A stretch of DNA of 7,116 nucleotides from an uncultured Eubacterium sp. Its GTDB lineage: Bacteria; Bacillota; Clostridia; Peptostreptococcales; Anaerovoracaceae. This document shows, one piece after another, positions 5,967-7,116 of this stretch. The translations under genes and the position numbers were made by a program. The stretch is from contig CAJJPZ010000110.1 of NCBI GenBank assembly GCA_905193765.1, positions 1 to 7,116 on the forward strand, written 5' to 3'. The number at the start of each line of letters is the position of its first letter. Positions within the stretch are counted from its first letter, which is position 1. The notes under the pieces were generated by a model, which made no database searches, had not been told where the DNA came from, and saw nothing but the letters and a program-made list of their open reading frames with translations.

Positions 5967-6052
5967 CTTAACTTCTTTCCTTTATACCATAGAATAGAGT
6001 TAAGGAACGGGTTTTCACCTACATGCTGTTATGGCCTGCTCGTTTCTTTTTT
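5967..6052 (+). ncRNA. Candidate short RNA or attenuator: promoter-like boxes, hairpin and U-run
   Basis: TTAACT (5968-5973), a 16-bp spacer and TAGAAT (5990-5995) match the housekeeping promoter at 4/6 and 5/6 bases. The expected start is near 6002. From there an 11-pair stem (6002-6012 with 6038-6048, including four G-T pairs) encloses a 25-nt loop and is followed by T to 6052. Such a transcript would be about 50 nt and would end 90 nt before the antitoxin start. CGGGTT (6008-6013) can instead pair with AACCCG (6056-6061), which would break the terminator stem, so an attenuator is also possible. A perfect inverted repeat, CTTAACT (5967-5973)/AGTTAAG (5998-6004), spans the promoter and could be an operator. 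No known riboswitch class was recognised. Confidence 0.35.
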
Positions 6053-6066
6053 ATTAACCCGGAATT

Positions 6067-6106
6067 ACCAGCTGGTCTTTATAGCTCATTTATCATATAA
6101 TATAAT
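6067..6106 (+). promoter_or_regulatory. Promoter/operator region of the toxin-antitoxin-like operon
   Basis: Two overlapping TATAAT boxes (6096-6101 and 6101-6106) precede the antitoxin ATG by about 40 nt. A weak -35 (TGGTCT, 6073-6078) stands 17 bp before the first and overlaps the perfect palindrome ACCAGCTGGT (6067-6076), a plausible repressor site. TTATCATA occurs on both sides of the -10 region (6090-6097 and 6119-6126). Confidence 0.5.
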
Positions 6107-6142
6107 AAAGTAAGTATATTATCATAAACAGGAGTTCGAGAT

Positions 6143-6379
6143 ATGAGTATCACAAAAACAGTAATCGAAAAAAATCGGTCAGTCCGGATCGTTGATTCAT
6201 CCGATCGCAGATCATTCATCACTGAAAATGATGCTGAAATGGACACAAGAGCAGTACAGGCTGTTAAAGCAGCGATTTCAAAAGCAAAAATATGTAAAAA
6301 ACCCGTAGCAAAGTATGACCCCTCTACTAAAAACGCTTATATCGAGTATCCGGATGGGAGAAAAGTAAATGTCGAATAG
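6143..6379 (+). CDS. Putative antitoxin paired with the zeta-toxin-like kinase
   Basis: The product is a 78-aa small basic/charged protein. I recognise no named domain. The N terminus MSITKTVIEKNRSVRIVDS could form beta-strands, residues 33-48 (MDTRAVQAVKAAISKA) look helical, and the C terminus is YDPSTKNAYIEYPDGRKVNV. The ATG has AGGAG 8 nt upstream. The toxin ATG lies inside its last codons (11-nt overlap), the standard gene order and coupling for type II systems in which the antitoxin is made first. Position is the main evidence for its role. Unlike PezA, the antitoxin of PezT, it has no helix-turn-helix, so if the operon is autoregulated the DNA-binding part is not obvious. The base composition is visibly more AT-rich than the XRE pair upstream. 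Confidence 0.75.
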   Translation: MSITKTVIEKNRSVRIVDSSDRRSFITENDAEMDTRAVQAVKAAISKAKICKKPVAKYDPSTKNAYIEYPDGRKVNVE

Positions 6380-6923
6380 AAAGCCCATGGTACTCGTATT
6401 TGCAGGCCCAAACGGTTCTGGAAAAAGTACGATAAAACAATTTTTTGAAATTGTTGGCACATATACTAACGCTGACGATATCGTATCAGCAACCGGTATG
6501 ACCAATGAGGCAGCTGCCAGATTTGTTGATGAAAAGCGATACGAATCTATTGATACAAAACAGGATTTTACATTTGAGACAGTTCTTTCATCAAACTACA
6601 AGCTGGATATCCTTGTAAAGGCAAAACAGGAAGGGTATTTCATAAAATGTATATTTGTAACTACTGCCGACCCTCAGATCAATATCGCACGTGTCGCAGC
6701 CAGAGTCGCAGCAGGTGGACATGATGTAGATAAAGATAAAATAACGAAACGTTACTACAAATCGCTTTCAAATATATCTGTTTTGATAGATATCTGCGAT
6801 ATCCTGCATGTGTATGATAATACGATCGAGCCAGTCAGGATCATTCGAAAGCACAAAGACGATATATCAGTCTTTCCAAACGAGTTTTGGTCAGCAGACG
6901 AATTACTTGAACTGATAAGCTGA
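6369..6923 (+). CDS. Zeta-toxin/COG4185-type P-loop kinase, probable toxin
   Basis: The product is 184 aa, full length for the short stand-alone members of this family. Walker A is GPNGSGKST (13-21, with K19 the expected phosphate-binding lysine). TNADDI (33-38) corresponds to the substrate-binding aspartate region of zeta/PezT proteins. FTFETVLSS (67-75) carries the conserved glutamate (E70). RVAARVAAGGHDVDKDKITKRYYKSL (108-133) is the diagnostic GGHDV...RY segment with arginines R112 and R128 that contact the nucleotide in relatives. All expected active-site residues are present, so the enzyme is probably active. Characterised zeta/PezT toxins phosphorylate UDP-N-acetylglucosamine and block cell-wall synthesis, but the substrate of COG4185-type members is less certain. 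Its start overlaps the putative antitoxin, and a terminator follows 27 nt after the stop. Confidence 0.9.
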   Translation: MSNRKPMVLVFAGPNGSGKSTIKQFFEIVGTYTNADDIVSATGMTNEAAARFVDEKRYESIDTKQDFTFETVLSSNYKLDILVKAKQEGYFIKCIFVTTADPQINIARVAARVAAGGHDVDKDKITKRYYKSLSNISVLIDICDILHVYDNTIEPVRIIRKHKDDISVFPNEFWSADELLELIS

Positions 6924-6950
6924 TATATCATATACATGAAATCCCCAAAT

Positions 6951-6993
6951 GAGCTTTCCGCAAACATTCAACGACCTGCGGAAGGTTCTTTTT
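6951..6993 (+). terminator. Intrinsic terminator of the toxin-antitoxin-like operon
   Basis: A 12-pair stem joins 6951-6962 (GAGCTTTCCGCA) to 6977-6988 (TGCGGAAGGTTC) with two G-T pairs and a 14-nt loop. Five T follow. The core TTCCGC/GCGGAA and the T-run resemble the XRE terminator at 5860-5906. Confidence 0.85.
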
Positions 6994-7061
6994 ATTAAAT
7001 GTTCTTTTTCAATAACTGCACAGCATTTCCTGCATCTGCATGATATGTTGCGCTCTATATG

Positions 7062-7116
7062 CAATGATGATTCACGTCATCATTGTTTTTTTGATGTTTT
7101 TTTGTGAAACCTGCAC
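7062..7116 (+). repeat. 55-bp exact direct repeat, copy 2, ending at the window edge
   Basis: This is identical to 4816-4870, and the starts are 2246 bp apart. The 9-bp hairpin core (7062-7070 with 7077-7085) and the T-run are kept, so it can still work as a terminator. The outer AAA of copy 1 is replaced by unrelated sequence, which confirms that the repeat starts at 7062. The match runs to the very last base. Confidence 0.9.

Larger units (their letters stand above)
5808..6142 (+). other. 335-bp gap without a protein gene, between the XRE pair and the toxin-antitoxin-like operon
   Basis: No supported coding frame was seen on either strand. The gap holds the XRE operon terminator (5860-5906), a second promoter-like pair with a hairpin and U-run (5967-6052), a perfect 10-bp palindrome (ACCAGCTGGT, 6067-6076) and the -10 region of the toxin-antitoxin-like operon (6096-6106). 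A TTGACT (5819-5824) and TATACT (5840-5845) pair just before the first terminator has only 15 bp between boxes. Confidence 0.55.

Overview
The window looks like chromosomal DNA from a low-to-mid GC Firmicute, probably a gut Clostridia (Ruminococcaceae/Lachnospiraceae-like). The reasons are strong AGGAGG-type ribosome binding sites, U-tailed intrinsic terminators, and gene families common there: sigma-54 activators with GAF-PAS modules, AEC transporters, YczE/YyaS/YitT membrane proteins, short XRE regulators and zeta-toxin-like kinases. No rRNA, tRNA, CRISPR array, integrase or transposase is visible. The genus assignment is inference.

Left part (1-3480, all minus strand). Reading in the direction of transcription, there is a 62-aa ribbon-helix-helix regulator and then a full-length sigma-54-dependent activator (GAF-PAS-AAA+-Fis HTH, intact GAFTGA). 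Next is a 427-bp regulatory gap, then a Crp-like effector domain without a DNA-binding domain, then the first 79 codons of an AEC-family transporter cut by the window edge. The gap carries a good -24/-12 (sigma-54) promoter about 45 bp before the Crp-like gene and two perfect inverted repeats 120-185 bp upstream of it. The simplest reading is a self-contained unit in which the activator binds the repeats and drives the Crp-like/transporter operon through sigma-54.

Middle (3480-4850). A truncated YczE/YyaS/YitT-type membrane protein (79 aa, with its own ribosome binding site and terminator) is divergent from an intact cupin-AraC regulator. The AraC gene ends in a strong terminator.

Right part (4816-7116). 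Two overlapping, paralogous XRE-family genes are followed by a terminator. Then come a short possible promoter-hairpin-U-tract unit, a two-gene toxin-antitoxin-like operon (78-aa putative antitoxin overlapping a zeta-toxin/COG4185-type kinase) and another terminator. This cassette is bracketed by an exact 55-bp direct repeat that contains the AraC terminator. The second copy ends exactly at the last base of the window. The bracketed unit could be mobile, tandemly repeated or circular, but a 55-bp overlap at a sequence end is also what a de Bruijn assembly graph produces, so the repeat needs checking before it is interpreted biologically.
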